A stretch of DNA of 64,000 nt from Pseudomonas citronellolis (GTDB lineage Bacteria > Pseudomonadota > Gammaproteobacteria > Pseudomonadales > Pseudomonadaceae), in the NCBI RefSeq assembly GCF_900112375.1, contig NZ_FOLS01000040.1, forward strand, positions 1-64,000. The letters are read 5' to 3'. How positions within the stretch are numbered: the first letter of the stretch is position 1; every line of letters starts with the position of its first letter. Shown here piece by piece: positions 43,041-51,491 of the stretch. A program made the position numbers and the translations under genes. The notes beneath the pieces were generated by a model. The model did no database searches. It was not told where the DNA came from and was given only the letters and a program-made list of their open reading frames with translations.

Positions 43041-43352
43041 ACGGGCTCGCAGGCAGTTGAACGGGGCTCGGTGGCGACCAAGCGGACGCTAGTGTGCCGC
43101 AACGCTACGGCAGGCAAAAGGGTGGGACGGCAGCCTGGAAGCATGCTATGACCTCCGCTCGGCCGCTTTCGGTGTAGGAACAGGACCGCATTCCTAAATA
43201 AATTTTCATGCACGGCGGTGTACTTTTTCGTCACAGTCTTCGCCTTGCACTGCCGTCCGTCGGTTCATATATTCCCGGCGGCATTTTGTGGGAGCTCGTC
43301 TGCCCCGTGTGTTCCGAGTTCGCGGCGGGCTCTTGGCGCAACGGTGAGAGAT
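43041..43352. other. Divergent intergenic region plsB / ABC cluster
   Basis: A 312-base gap without a gene. It contains the promoter of the ABC cluster at 43245-43273 and, further left, AT-rich TAAATAAATTTTC near 43195-43209, which may serve plsB on the other strand, although I cannot define a pair of boxes. No REP units are present. Confidence 0.6.
43245..43273 (+). promoter_or_regulatory. Promoter of the GldA/G-like ABC cluster
   Basis: TTGCAC (43245-43250) and TATATT (43268-43273) are exactly 17 bases apart, about 80 bases ahead of the ATG at 43353. Both boxes are close to consensus. Confidence 0.65.
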
Positions 43353-44276
43353 ATGATCGAAATAAGCAGACTCACGAAGCGATTCGCGCAGCACACCGCG
43401 GTGGACGACCTGTCGTTCAGTGTGCAACCGGGGGAAGTCCTGGGCTTTCTCGGCCCCAACGGCGCCGGCAAGTCCACCACCATGAAGATGCTCACCGGGT
43501 TCCTCGCGCCCACCTCGGGCACCGCGAGCATCCATGGCTTCGACATCCAGACGCAGACCCTCCAGGCCCAGCGCCTGATCGGCTACCTGCCCGAGGGCGC
43601 GCCCTGCTATGGCGACATGCGCGTGCGTGGCTTCCTCGAGTTCATCGCCGAGGTGCGCGGCTACCGCGGCGCGCAGAAGCGCGAGCGGGTGGCGCGGGTG
43701 GTCGAGCAGCTGGAACTGGAGAGTGTCCGCGAGCAGTCCATCGAGACCCTCTCCAAGGGCTTCAAGCGCCGTGTCGGCGTGGCCCAGGCGATCCTCCACG
43801 ACCCGCGGGTGCTGATCCTCGACGAGCCCACCGACGGCCTGGACCCGAACCAGAAGCACCAGGTCCGCGAGCTGATCCGCGGCCTGGCCCGCGACCGCAT
43901 CGTCATCATCTCCACCCACATCCTCGAAGAGGTCACCGCGGTCTGCACCCGCGCGGTAGTGATCGCCAATGGCCGCCTGCTGGCCGACGGCACGCCCTTC
44001 GAGCTGGAAAGCCGCTCGCGCTACCACCAGGCGGTGACCCTGGTCGCCGACGGCGAGCTGGACCGCGCCGCCCTGGCCGCGTTGCCGGGCGTAGCGGCCT
44101 TGGAGGAAAACCCGCTGGAACACAGCCTGACACTGCTGGCCAGGCCCGGCGAGGTGATCTTCCCGCAGGTGAATGCGCTGATCGCCGAGCGTGGCTGGCG
44201 CATCCGCGAACTGGACGTGGAGCGCGGCCGCCTCGACGAGGTGTTCCGCAGCCTGACCAGGGGGGAGGCGGCATGA
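43353..44276 (+). CDS. ABC transporter ATP-binding protein (GldA/NatA-like)
   Basis: A 307-residue ABC ATPase. Walker A is GPNGAGKST (residues 34-42), the signature reads LSKGFKRRVGVAQ, Walker B is VLILDEPTDGLD and the H-loop is ISTHILEE. A C-terminal extension (VTLVADGELDRAALAALPGV) is usual for exporters of this group. Its stop overlaps the permease start (ATGA). It heads a four-gene unit with a permease, a GldG-like protein and a DUF4340 protein. Comparable sets occur in gliding Bacteroidetes and many proteobacteria; the substrate is unknown. Confidence 0.9.
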   Translation: MIEISRLTKRFAQHTAVDDLSFSVQPGEVLGFLGPNGAGKSTTMKMLTGFLAPTSGTASIHGFDIQTQTLQAQRLIGYLPEGAPCYGDMRVRGFLEFIAEVRGYRGAQKRERVARVVEQLELESVREQSIETLSKGFKRRVGVAQAILHDPRVLILDEPTDGLDPNQKHQVRELIRGLARDRIVIISTHILEEVTAVCTRAVVIANGRLLADGTPFELESRSRYHQAVTLVADGELDRAALAALPGVAALEENPLEHSLTLLARPGEVIFPQVNALIAERGWRIRELDVERGRLDEVFRSLTRGEAA

Positions 44277-45007
44277 AGCAGTTGCCGGTGGTCTTCAAGC
44301 GCGAGCTGGCGAGCTACTTCGCCACCCCGCTGGCCTACGTGTTCATCGTCATCTTCCTGGTGCTGTCCGGGGTCTTCACCTTCTACCTGGGCAATTTCTA
44401 CGAGCGTAACCAGGCGGACCTGACGGCCTTCTTCAACTTCCACCCCTGGCTCTACCTGTTCCTCATCCCGGCGCTGGCCATGCGCCTGTGGGCCGAGGAG
44501 CGCAAGTCCGGCTCCATCGAGCTGCTGATGACCCTGCCGATCACCCGCTTCGAGGCTGTCACCGGCAAGTTCCTCGCCGCCTGGGTGTTCGCCGGCATCG
44601 CGCTGCTGCTGACTTTCCCCATGGTGCTCACGGTCAACTACCTGGGCGAGCCGGACAACGGCGCCATCCTCGCCGGCTACCTCGGCAGCTGGCTGCTGGC
44701 CGGCGGCTACCTGGCCATCGGCTCGTGCATGTCGGCGCTGGCGAAGAACCAGGTGGTCGCCTTCATCCTCGCCGTGGTGATGTGCTTCGTGTTCATCGTC
44801 AGCGGCTTCCCCCTGGTGCTCGACGCCTTCAACGCCTGGGCCCCGCAGTGGCTGCTGGATGCGGTGGCCTCGATGAGCTTCCTGACGCGTTTCGATGCGA
44901 TCAGCAAGGGCGTCATCGACCTGCGCGACCTGCTGTTCTTCGCCAGCCTGATCGTCGCCTGGCTCGCCGCCACGGCGGTGGTGGTCGACCTGAAGAAAGC
45001 CGATTGA
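44273..45007 (+). CDS. ABC-2 type permease (GldF-like)
   Basis: A 244-residue inner-membrane permease with six hydrophobic spans, starting KQLPVVFKRELASYFATPLAYV, the typical GldF/ABC-2 beginning with a cytosolic amphipathic helix. WAEERKSGSIELLMTLPIT is the conserved coupling segment. It overlaps the ATPase by four bases and precedes the GldG-like gene by ten bases, so the products form one complex. Confidence 0.9.
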   Translation: MKQLPVVFKRELASYFATPLAYVFIVIFLVLSGVFTFYLGNFYERNQADLTAFFNFHPWLYLFLIPALAMRLWAEERKSGSIELLMTLPITRFEAVTGKFLAAWVFAGIALLLTFPMVLTVNYLGEPDNGAILAGYLGSWLLAGGYLAIGSCMSALAKNQVVAFILAVVMCFVFIVSGFPLVLDAFNAWAPQWLLDAVASMSFLTRFDAISKGVIDLRDLLFFASLIVAWLAATAVVVDLKKAD

Positions 45008-45017
45008 GGAAGCCCGC

Positions 45018-46853
45018 ATGAAGAAACTGATGTATTCCGCCGCCGGGCTGCTGGTCATCGCCTTGCTGTTCCTGGCTTTCAACCTGGTGTCCGGGCTGGC
45101 CTTCACCGGCGCGCGCCTGGACCTGACGCAGCAGAAGCTCTACACCATCTCCGATGGCACCAGGAAGGTGCTGGGCTCCATCGGCGAGCCGATCAACCTG
45201 TACTTCTTCTTCTCCGACAAGGGCAGCAAGGACCTGGTCCCGCTGCGCAACTACGCCAAGCGCGTGGAGGAACTGCTCAAGGCCTACGAGCGCGAGGCCG
45301 ACGGCAAGATCCGCCTGCACGTCATCGACCCGCAGCCGTTCTCCGAGGAGGAGGACAAGGCCGCCGAGTTCGGCCTGCAGGCGGTGCCGCTGAACCAGGG
45401 CGGCGACACCCTGTACTTCGGCCTGGCCGGCACCGATGCCCTGGACAACATCCAGGTGATCCCGTTCTTCCAGCCGGACCACGAGGCGTTCCTGGAGTAC
45501 GACCTCAGCCGCCTGGTCAACGCCCTGGCGCACCCCAGGCGGCCGGTGGTGGGCGTGCTCAGCACCCTGCAGATGACCGGTGGCTTCGACATGCAGACGC
45601 AGCAGCCCAGCTCGCCCTGGATGCTGCTCGACGAGGTGCGCCAGCAGTTCGACCTGAAGAGCCTCAAGCCCGACGTCGACGCCATCCCGGACGATGTCAG
45701 CGTGCTGCTGCTGGTGCATCCCAAGCACCTGCCGCAACAGACGCTCTACGCCATCGACCAGTTCGTGCTGCGCGGCGGCAAGCTGCTGGCCTTCGTCGAC
45801 CCCTTCAGCGAGGCCGACAAGTCCTCGCCCATGGCCGCGCTGGATGGCCCCGGCGACCAGGCCTCGGATCTCGAGCCGCTGTTCAGGGCCTGGGGCGTGC
45901 AACTACTGCCGGGCAAGGTGCTCGGCGACGCCAGCTACGCCATGTCGGTGAGCATGGGCCAGGGCCAGCGCGCGGCGCATCACCCGGCCTGGCTGAACCT
46001 CGACGCCAAGGCGCTGGACGCCAACGACGTGGCCACCGCCGGGCTGGAGAACCTGACCCTGGCCACCGCCGGCATCCTCGAACCGCTCAAGGACGCGAAG
46101 ACCCGCTTCACCCCGCTGATCCAGAGCTCGGCGCAGGCCATGCCCTTCGACGCCCGGCGCTTCGCCACCCTGCGCGACCCCGGCGAGCTGATGGCCCAGC
46201 TCAAGCCCACCGGCCAGCGCTACGTCATGGCCGCGCGCATCCAGGGCCCGGCGCAGAGCGCCTTCCCCAATGGCATCGAGGGCCGCAAGGACGGCTTGAA
46301 GAGCGCCGACAGCATCAACGTCATCGCCGTGGCCGACACCGACCTGCTCACCGACCGCATGTGGGTGCAGGTGCAGGACTTCTTCGGCCAGCGCGTGCCG
46401 CAGCCTTGGGCCGACAACGCCAGCTTCGTGATCAACGCGCTGGACAACCTGGCCGGCTCCGACGCGCTGATCAGCGTGCGCTCGCGCGGGCGCTTCAGCC
46501 GCCCGTTCACCGTGGTGGACGAACTGCAGCGCCAGGCCGAGACGCGCTTCCGCGAGAAGGCCGACGCGCTCAAGCAGCGCCTGGCCGACACCGAGCAGAA
46601 GCTCGCCGCGCTGCAGAACCCCGACCCGGGCAAGGCCCTGGAGCTGACGCCGGAGCAGCAGAGCGCGATGCAGCAGTTCATCCAGGAGCGCGTGCGCATC
46701 CGCAAGGAGCTGCGCGACGTGCAGTTCCAGCTCAACGCGGATATCGAGTCCCTCGGCCGCACCCTGAAGATCGTCAACATCGCCGCCGTGCCGCTGCTGC
46801 TGACCCTGGGCGTGCTCGCCCTGTGGTGGTGGCGCCGCCGGCGCCAGGCCTGA
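45018..46853 (+). CDS. GldG-family ABC auxiliary protein
   Basis: A 611-residue protein with an N-terminal membrane helix (LLVIALLFLAFNLVSGLAF), a large periplasmic IFT52/GldG-like region opening ARLDLTQQKLYTISDGTRKVL, a coiled coil (residues about 500-570, RQAETRFREKADALKQRLAD) and a C-terminal helix ending WWRRRRQA. These proteins accompany GldA/GldF-type ABC pairs and may bind polysaccharide or cell-wall components at the outer face. Function in Pseudomonas is unknown. A short gap to the next gene indicates one operon. Confidence 0.85.
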   Translation: MKKLMYSAAGLLVIALLFLAFNLVSGLAFTGARLDLTQQKLYTISDGTRKVLGSIGEPINLYFFFSDKGSKDLVPLRNYAKRVEELLKAYEREADGKIRLHVIDPQPFSEEEDKAAEFGLQAVPLNQGGDTLYFGLAGTDALDNIQVIPFFQPDHEAFLEYDLSRLVNALAHPRRPVVGVLSTLQMTGGFDMQTQQPSSPWMLLDEVRQQFDLKSLKPDVDAIPDDVSVLLLVHPKHLPQQTLYAIDQFVLRGGKLLAFVDPFSEADKSSPMAALDGPGDQASDLEPLFRAWGVQLLPGKVLGDASYAMSVSMGQGQRAAHHPAWLNLDAKALDANDVATAGLENLTLATAGILEPLKDAKTRFTPLIQSSAQAMPFDARRFATLRDPGELMAQLKPTGQRYVMAARIQGPAQSAFPNGIEGRKDGLKSADSINVIAVADTDLLTDRMWVQVQDFFGQRVPQPWADNASFVINALDNLAGSDALISVRSRGRFSRPFTVVDELQRQAETRFREKADALKQRLADTEQKLAALQNPDPGKALELTPEQQSAMQQFIQERVRIRKELRDVQFQLNADIESLGRTLKIVNIAAVPLLLTLGVLALWWWRRRRQA

Positions 46854-46863
46854 GGAGGCGGCC

Positions 46864-47838
46864 ATGCAGCGCAAGAGTCTGATCCTGCTGGTGGTCCTGG
46901 TGGCGGTGCTCGGTGGCTTCTACGCCTGGCTGCAGCGCGAGCCGGCCCGCCTGGCGCCGCCGGCGGAGGTGCGCTATTTCCCGGGCCTGGACGTGCAGCA
47001 GGTGAGCGCGGTGACGGTGCGCCGCCCCGGCCAGCCGGACATCCGTGTGGCGCGCCAGGACGGGCGCTGGGTGATGCCGGCCAAGGCCGGCTACCCGGCG
47101 GCCGGGCGCCTGGTCGGCGACCTGCTGCATGATCTGGCGCTGGCGCGCAAGGTCGAGGCCAAGACCCGCGAGCCGGGCAACTTCGCCCAGCTCGGCGTCG
47201 CCGACCAGGGCGAGGGCGCCGCCGTGCGCCTGACCCTCGAACGCAGCACCGGCGCGCCGCTGGACCTGCTGGTGGGCAAGGCCGCGCAGCAGGGCGGGCG
47301 CCTGGTGCGCCAGCCCGGCGACGAGCAGGTCTGGCTGATCGACAAGGACCTGCGCCTGCCGCCCGACGAGCTGGACTGGCTGGACCGGCGCATCACCAGC
47401 ATCCCCTTCGAGAAGATCGCCGAGGTGTCGGTGAGCTACCCCGGCGGGGAAACCCTGACGGTGTTCCGCGACAAGGCCGGCGAGCCCAACCTGCGGGTAC
47501 GCCAGATGCCCGGGGACGCCAGGCTGGCCTACGAGTCCGTCGCCAACGGTATGGCCACGCCCTTCGGCGCCCTGACCTTCAGCGAAACGGCGCCGCTGGA
47601 CCAGGTGCAGTTCAAGGGGCCGGCGCGGCTGAACCTGGCGCTCAAGACCCTCGATGGCGCCAGCCTGAGCGGGCGCGTGCTGGAGCAGGGCGGACAGAAC
47701 TGGCTGCTGCTGGAGCGCATCGAGGGCTTCGCCGACGGCCAGATCCAGGCGCGCAAGGGCTGGGCCTACCGCCTCGAAACCAGTCAGTACGAGGCGCTGG
47801 CCCGGCGCCTGGCGGATTTCACCGCGAAGAAATCCTGA
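46864..47838 (+). CDS. DUF4340 membrane-anchored protein
   Basis: A 324-residue protein with an N-terminal signal anchor (SLILLVVLVAVLGGFYAWLQ) and repeated DUF4340 beta-rich segments in the periplasm (VSAVTVRRPGQPDIRVARQDGRW; VDQDGR-like strands; EVSVSYPGGETLTVFR). DUF4340 genes are nearly always next to GldG-type ABC systems, as here, ten bases behind the GldG-like gene. Probably an accessory subunit. No enzymatic motif is visible. Confidence 0.85.
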   Translation: MQRKSLILLVVLVAVLGGFYAWLQREPARLAPPAEVRYFPGLDVQQVSAVTVRRPGQPDIRVARQDGRWVMPAKAGYPAAGRLVGDLLHDLALARKVEAKTREPGNFAQLGVADQGEGAAVRLTLERSTGAPLDLLVGKAAQQGGRLVRQPGDEQVWLIDKDLRLPPDELDWLDRRITSIPFEKIAEVSVSYPGGETLTVFRDKAGEPNLRVRQMPGDARLAYESVANGMATPFGALTFSETAPLDQVQFKGPARLNLALKTLDGASLSGRVLEQGGQNWLLLERIEGFADGQIQARKGWAYRLETSQYEALARRLADFTAKKS

Positions 47839-48226
47839 GGTATTCGAAAGGCCGGGCGGGTGAAGTGTTGCCCGGCAACTTTCGCCGCGGGTGTGCGGAA
47901 ATGTGCGCTGCAGCACGCCGCTAATGACAAAACTTACAACTCCGTTACCTCGTCAAAGTGCACCAGGATGGCCCTGGAAGCCCCGTAAAATGGCACTTTG
48001 GCCGCATTGGTCACGGTGCTGGCACTGAGGCGAAAAAGTGCTTTCCAGCTGTAACTTTTGATTTATATACTCGGGAGCGCGGTCGTCATTGGGGCGTTAT
48101 TCGAATTGCCCATCCAGCGGCGAAGGCCCTGGACGGTCAACGCGGACAACCCTCCGCCTGTCGAGCCGTTGCAGTCCTCATTCCCGGGGGCCACCCAAAA
48201 ATAATAGCGAGTTGGAGAGTGTGGTA
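47839..48226 (+). other. Leader region of the cold-shock gene
   Basis: A 388-base gap with no ORF of note. It has the candidate promoter at 48042-48071 and therefore a leader of roughly 150 bases before the csp ATG, the long untranslated leader typical of csp genes. The upstream part (47839-48000) holds no feature I can name. Confidence 0.55.
48042..48071 (+). promoter_or_regulatory. Promoter of the cold-shock gene
   Basis: TTTCCA (48042-48047) and TATACT (48066-48071) are 18 bases apart; transcription would start near 48078, giving about 150 bases of untranslated leader, as in cspA-type genes whose leader structure controls stability and translation. Confidence 0.45.
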
Positions 48227-48436
48227 ATGGCTGATCGTGAGGTCGGAACCGTCAAGTGGTTCAATGACGCCAAGGGTTATGGATTCATTCAACGCGACAG
48301 CGGTCCGGACGTTTTCGTCCACTACCGCGCCATTCGTGGCGAAGGTCACCGCTCCCTGGTCGAAGGCCAGAAAGTGGAGTTCTCGGTGATCCAGGGTCAG
48401 AAAGGCCTGCAGGCGGAAGACGTCTCCAAGGTCTGA
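48227..48436 (+). CDS. Cold-shock domain protein
   Basis: A 69-residue single cold-shock domain protein that binds single-stranded RNA or DNA and melts RNA structure. RNP1 is KGYGFIQ (residues 16-22) and RNP2 is VFVHY (29-33). RNP2 ends in HY rather than the usual HF. The ATG at 48227 follows GAGAGTGTGGTA; a longer frame to 48089 has no CSD homology. A strong terminator follows. Confidence 0.94.
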   Translation: MADREVGTVKWFNDAKGYGFIQRDSGPDVFVHYRAIRGEGHRSLVEGQKVEFSVIQGQKGLQAEDVSKV

Positions 48437-48449
48437 GCCCCCGAAGACA

Positions 48450-48479
48450 AAGGCCCGTCGCGAGACGGGCCTTCGTTTT
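48450..48479 (+). terminator. Terminator of the cold-shock gene
   Basis: AAGGCCCGTC-GCGA-GACGGGCCTT is a perfect 10-bp stem with a GNRA-like loop, followed by CGTTTTC, 13 bases past the csp stop. Confidence 0.88.
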
Positions 48480-48548
48480 CCAGCCGGCGCCTGGCGCCCG
48501 GCTCTTCAGCAACGACGCCGCGCATCGCGCCAGCGTCGTTTTCGTGCT

Positions 48549-48932
48549 TCAGCCGGTTCGCCAGGTGATCTCGGCGACGCCCTCGGCGGTCACCTTCAGC
48601 CAGCGGTCGGCGTCTTCCTCGCCCTGTTCTTCGCTCCAGCCACCCGGTGCGCAGCGCACCTCCACGCCCAGCGCGGCGTTGGCCGCCCTGGCGCAGGCCA
48701 GGTCGTCGTCCCAGGGCGTGGCGTCGCTGTCGATGAACAGGCTGTGCCACTTGCCCACCGCCTGCGGCAGCCAGGTCAGCGGGATCATCCCGTTCGGGCT
48801 GTCGGCCAGGCACTTGAAGGTCTCGCCCTGGCGCCGCCACTCGCTGCAGGGGCCCAGCGCCTCGGCCAGCCAGGCGCCGACGGCGGCCTGGTCGGCGTCC
48901 TTCAGGTAGATCTCGATATCCGGTTGGCGCAT
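48549..48932 (-). CDS. Conserved hypothetical protein, 127 residues
   Basis: No named family recognised. The acidic cytosolic protein reads MRQPDIEIYLKDADQAAVGAWLAEAL at its start, with WHSLFIDSDATPWDDDLACARAA and a Trp-rich end (ADRWLKVTAEGVAEITWRTG). It looks like a compact alpha-beta domain. The ATG at 48932 is used; an alternative at 48968 would overlap the rlmA stop region. It lies 11 bases after rlmA and is probably co-transcribed. I recall a similar hypothetical gene between a csp and rrmA in PAO1. Confidence 0.75.
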   Translation of the reverse strand: MRQPDIEIYLKDADQAAVGAWLAEALGPCSEWRRQGETFKCLADSPNGMIPLTWLPQAVGKWHSLFIDSDATPWDDDLACARAANAALGVEVRCAPGGWSEEQGEEDADRWLKVTAEGVAEITWRTG

Positions 48933-48943
48933 GGGCGTCCTCG

Positions 48944-49753
48944 TCAGGGGGTTTGGCGTTCCAGCCAATCGTAGCGCACCGCCACCGTGACCTCGAAGGG
49001 CTCGGCGAGGATGCGCTCGCGGCGCTGCGGGTTGACCCGCCAGCCGTGGGGCGTCATCGCCAGCAGCGTTTCGCGGGCTTCGCGGCTGTCCAGGGCCAGG
49101 CGGAAATTCAGGCTTTCCGTATGGGCCAGGGCCAGGCTCGGCGGCAGGTCGGCCAGGTGCTTGTCGTCGACGTACTCGCGCACCTCGTCGTACAGGCGCT
49201 GGCGCAGTTCCAGCAGGTGGTCGCGGCCCGGGCCCAGGCGCAGCACGCCGCCGCCGGGGGCCAGCAGGCGCGCGGCCTCGTTCCAGTCGATGGGGCTGAA
49301 CACGCTGGCCAGCAACTGGCAGCTGGCGTCGGCCAGCGGCACCCGGGCCATGCTGGCGACCATCCAGGTCAGCTGCGGGGCGCGGCGGCAGGCGGCTTTC
49401 ACCGCCTCGCGGGAGATGTCCAGGGCGTAGCCGTCGCTATCGGGCAGGGCCTCGGCGAGCTGGGCGGTGTAGTAGCCCTCGCCGCAGCCGATGTCGAGCC
49501 AGCGCGCCGGCGCGCGTTCGGCGGCAAGCTCCGCCAGGCGCCGGGCCAGCGGGGCGTAGTGGCCGGCGCCGAGGAACTGGCGGCGGGCCTCGACCATGGC
49601 GGCGTTGTCGCCCGGGTCGCGGCTTTTCTTGTGCTGCACCGGCAGCAGATTCAGGTAGCCCTGGCGCGCGCGGTCGAAGCTGTGCCCGGCGGGGCACTTC
49701 ACGCTGTTGTCGAGGTGTTCCAGCGGCGCCTGGCAGATCGGGCAGGTGAGCAT
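48944..49753 (-). CDS. rlmA: 23S rRNA (guanine745-N1)-methyltransferase RlmA
   Basis: A 269-residue SAM-dependent methyltransferase acting on G745 of 23S rRNA. A zinc-ribbon (CPICQAPL, then CPAGHSFD) precedes GYLNLLPVQHKKSRDPGD, diagnostic for the family. The SAM site is WLDIGCGEGYYTAQLAEAL. E. coli RlmA has the same layout and size. It lies one base after a small ORF that follows dapE, so dapE, the small ORF, rlmA and the hypothetical form a tight minus-strand unit. Confidence 0.93.
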   Translation of the reverse strand: MLTCPICQAPLEHLDNSVKCPAGHSFDRARQGYLNLLPVQHKKSRDPGDNAAMVEARRQFLGAGHYAPLARRLAELAAERAPARWLDIGCGEGYYTAQLAEALPDSDGYALDISREAVKAACRRAPQLTWMVASMARVPLADASCQLLASVFSPIDWNEAARLLAPGGGVLRLGPGRDHLLELRQRLYDEVREYVDDKHLADLPPSLALAHTESLNFRLALDSREARETLLAMTPHGWRVNPQRRERILAEPFEVTVAVRYDWLERQTP

Positions 49754-49754
49754 C

Positions 49755-49928
49755 TCAGTCCTTGCGCTCCGTGCGCAGCGGGCTCAGCACGGTGAGCAGT
49801 GGCAGGCTGCGCTGGCGCAGGTTGAGCTGGTAGCTGCGCAGGGCGTAGCGCCGCTCCGGGGCCGGCACCGGCGGTGGGATGTCGGGTTGGGTGGCGGCCA
49901 GGCAGAAGCCTTTCTTCACGTCTTTCAT
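49755..49928 (-). CDS. Small hypothetical protein overlapping dapE
   Basis: A 57-codon [23 protein letters not shown] continuing in a Pro-rich then Arg/Leu-rich run ([20 protein letters not shown]). Its ATG overlaps the dapE stop by four bases (ATGA) and it ends two bases before rlmA, which makes it likely to be translated by coupling. It has no signal peptide or recognisable domain and may be genus-specific. Confidence 0.55.
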   Translation of the reverse strand: MKDVKKGFCLAATQPDIPPPVPAPERRYALRSYQLNLRQRSLPLLTVLSPLRTERKD

Positions 49929-51073
49929 GCCAGCAGCCGCACCAGGGTCTGGTAGTAGATTTCGCTCAGCAGGTCGAGGTCGCTGGCCAGCACCCGCTCG
50001 TTGACCTGGTGGATGGTGGCGTTGACCGGGCCCAGCTCGACCACCTGGGTACCCAGGGTGGCGATGAAGCGCCCGTCCGAGGTGCCGCCGGAGGTCGAGG
50101 GGGTGGTCTGCCGGCCGGTGACCGCCTGGATGCTGGCGGCCACGGCGTCGAGCAGCTCGCCCGGCTCGGTGAGGAACGGCAGTCCGGACAGCGCCCAGTC
50201 GATGTGCCAGTCCAGGCCGTGCTTGTCGAGGATGGCGGCGACGCGCTGCTGCAGCCCCTCCGGGATGGATTCGGTGGAGAAGCGGAAGTTGAACACCACC
50301 ACCAGCTCGCCGGGGATGACGTTGGTGGCGCCGGTGCCGCCGTTGATGTTGGAGATCTGGAAGCTGGTCGGCGGGAAGAAGGCGTTGCCGTCGTCCCAGT
50401 GCTCGGCGGCCAGTTCGGCCAGGGCCGGGGCGGCCAGGTGGATGGGGTTCTTCGCCAGGTGCGGGTAGGCCACGTGGCCCTGCACGCCGCGCACCTTGAG
50501 GGTGGCGCCGAGGGAGCCGCGGCGGCCGTTCTTGACCACGTCGCCGACCAGGGTGGTGCTCGACGGCTCGCCGACGATGCACCAGTCCAGGCGCTCGTTG
50601 CGCGCGCGCAGGCGCTCGACCACGGCCTTGGTGCCGTGCTGCGCCGGGCCTTCCTCGTCGCTGGTGATCAGGTAGGCGATGCTGCCGCGGTGGTCCGGGT
50701 GCTCGGCGACGAAGCGCTCGGTGGCGATGATCATCGCCGCCAGGCTGCCCTTCATGTCCGCCGCGCCGCGCCCGCAGAGCATGCCGTCGGCGTCGATCAG
50801 GGCGTCGAACGGCTGGTGCTGCCAGGCCTGCTCGGGGCCGGTGGGGACGACGTCGGTGTGTCCGGCGAAGCACAGCACCGGGCCTTCGCCGCCATCGCGG
50901 CCGGCACGGCGGGCCCAGAAGTTGTCCACTTCTTCGATACGCATCGGCTCCAGATCGAAGCCGCAGGCGGCCAGGCGCTGCATCATCAACTGCTGGCAGT
51001 CGGCATCGACGGGAGTGACGGAGGGCCGGCGGATCAGCTCGCAGGCGAGGGCCAGGGTCGGCGACAGGGACAT
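49925..51073 (-). CDS. dapE: Succinyl-diaminopimelate desuccinylase
   Basis: A 382-residue M20-family di-zinc enzyme that hydrolyses N-succinyl-L,L-diaminopimelate in lysine and peptidoglycan synthesis. Metal and catalytic motifs are [11 protein letters not shown] (His, with Asp two on), [12 protein letters not shown] (Asp), TSDEEGPA (Glu-Glu) and VGEPSS. The dimerisation lid follows, with [16 protein letters not shown]. The ATG at 51073 is used instead of an upstream in-frame codon at 51109 because the [14 protein letters not shown] start agrees with the family. dapD and dapC are also in this window. Confidence 0.95.
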   Translation of the reverse strand: MSLSPTLALACELIRRPSVTPVDADCQQLMMQRLAACGFDLEPMRIEEVDNFWARRAGRDGGEGPVLCFAGHTDVVPTGPEQAWQHQPFDALIDADGMLCGRGAADMKGSLAAMIIATERFVAEHPDHRGSIAYLITSDEEGPAQHGTKAVVERLRARNERLDWCIVGEPSSTTLVGDVVKNGRRGSLGATLKVRGVQGHVAYPHLAKNPIHLAAPALAELAAEHWDDGNAFFPPTSFQISNINGGTGATNVIPGELVVVFNFRFSTESIPEGLQQRVAAILDKHGLDWHIDWALSGLPFLTEPGELLDAVAASIQAVTGRQTTPSTSGGTSDGRFIATLGTQVVELGPVNATIHQVNERVLASDLDLLSEIYYQTLVRLLA

Positions 51074-51491
51074 GGGCAAGGCATCCAGGGTGAAACGGAA
51101 AAGGCGCACATCTTAAAGCAAAAGCGCGGGGACAGCGCGTCGTCTGGTCGCAGCGGTTTCCTTGGCAGGATGCGCGTAGGAGCGAAGAGTCCGTTCGCGA
51201 GCAAGCTCGCTCCTACGATGCCTCCGACTCCGAGCCCAACTGTAGGAGCGGGCCCTGCCCGCGATTTCGCGCGCAGGGCGCGCTCCTACAAGGAGCAGGG
51301 TGCGGGGGCGTAGGAGCGGATCTCATCCGCGAAACGCGCCGGGGTGTCCGGCTATCGCGGACAAGGTCCGCTCCTACCGTATGAGTGAGCATGGTTTTTC
51401 GTAGGATGGCGTTGAGCGAGGCGATGCCCATCGCCATGACCGCATGGGTATCGCCAAGGCTCAACCCATCCTACGAAAATCGCCTGGCCGT
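51074..51491. repeat. Gene-free gap of dispersed repeats
   Basis: A 418-base gap without a gene. Units are: GTAGGAGCGAAGAG with reversed GCGAGCAAGCTCGCTCCTAC (51177-51219), a REP palindrome TGTAGGAGCGGGCCCTGCCC to CGCTCCTACA (51241-51291), a GTAGGAGCGGATCTCATCCG unit closing with GGTCCGCTCCTAC (51310-51378), and a hairpin CGTAGGATGGCGTTGAGC to GCTCAACCCATCCTACG (51400-51474). The last two recur at 1-100. Confidence 0.85.
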
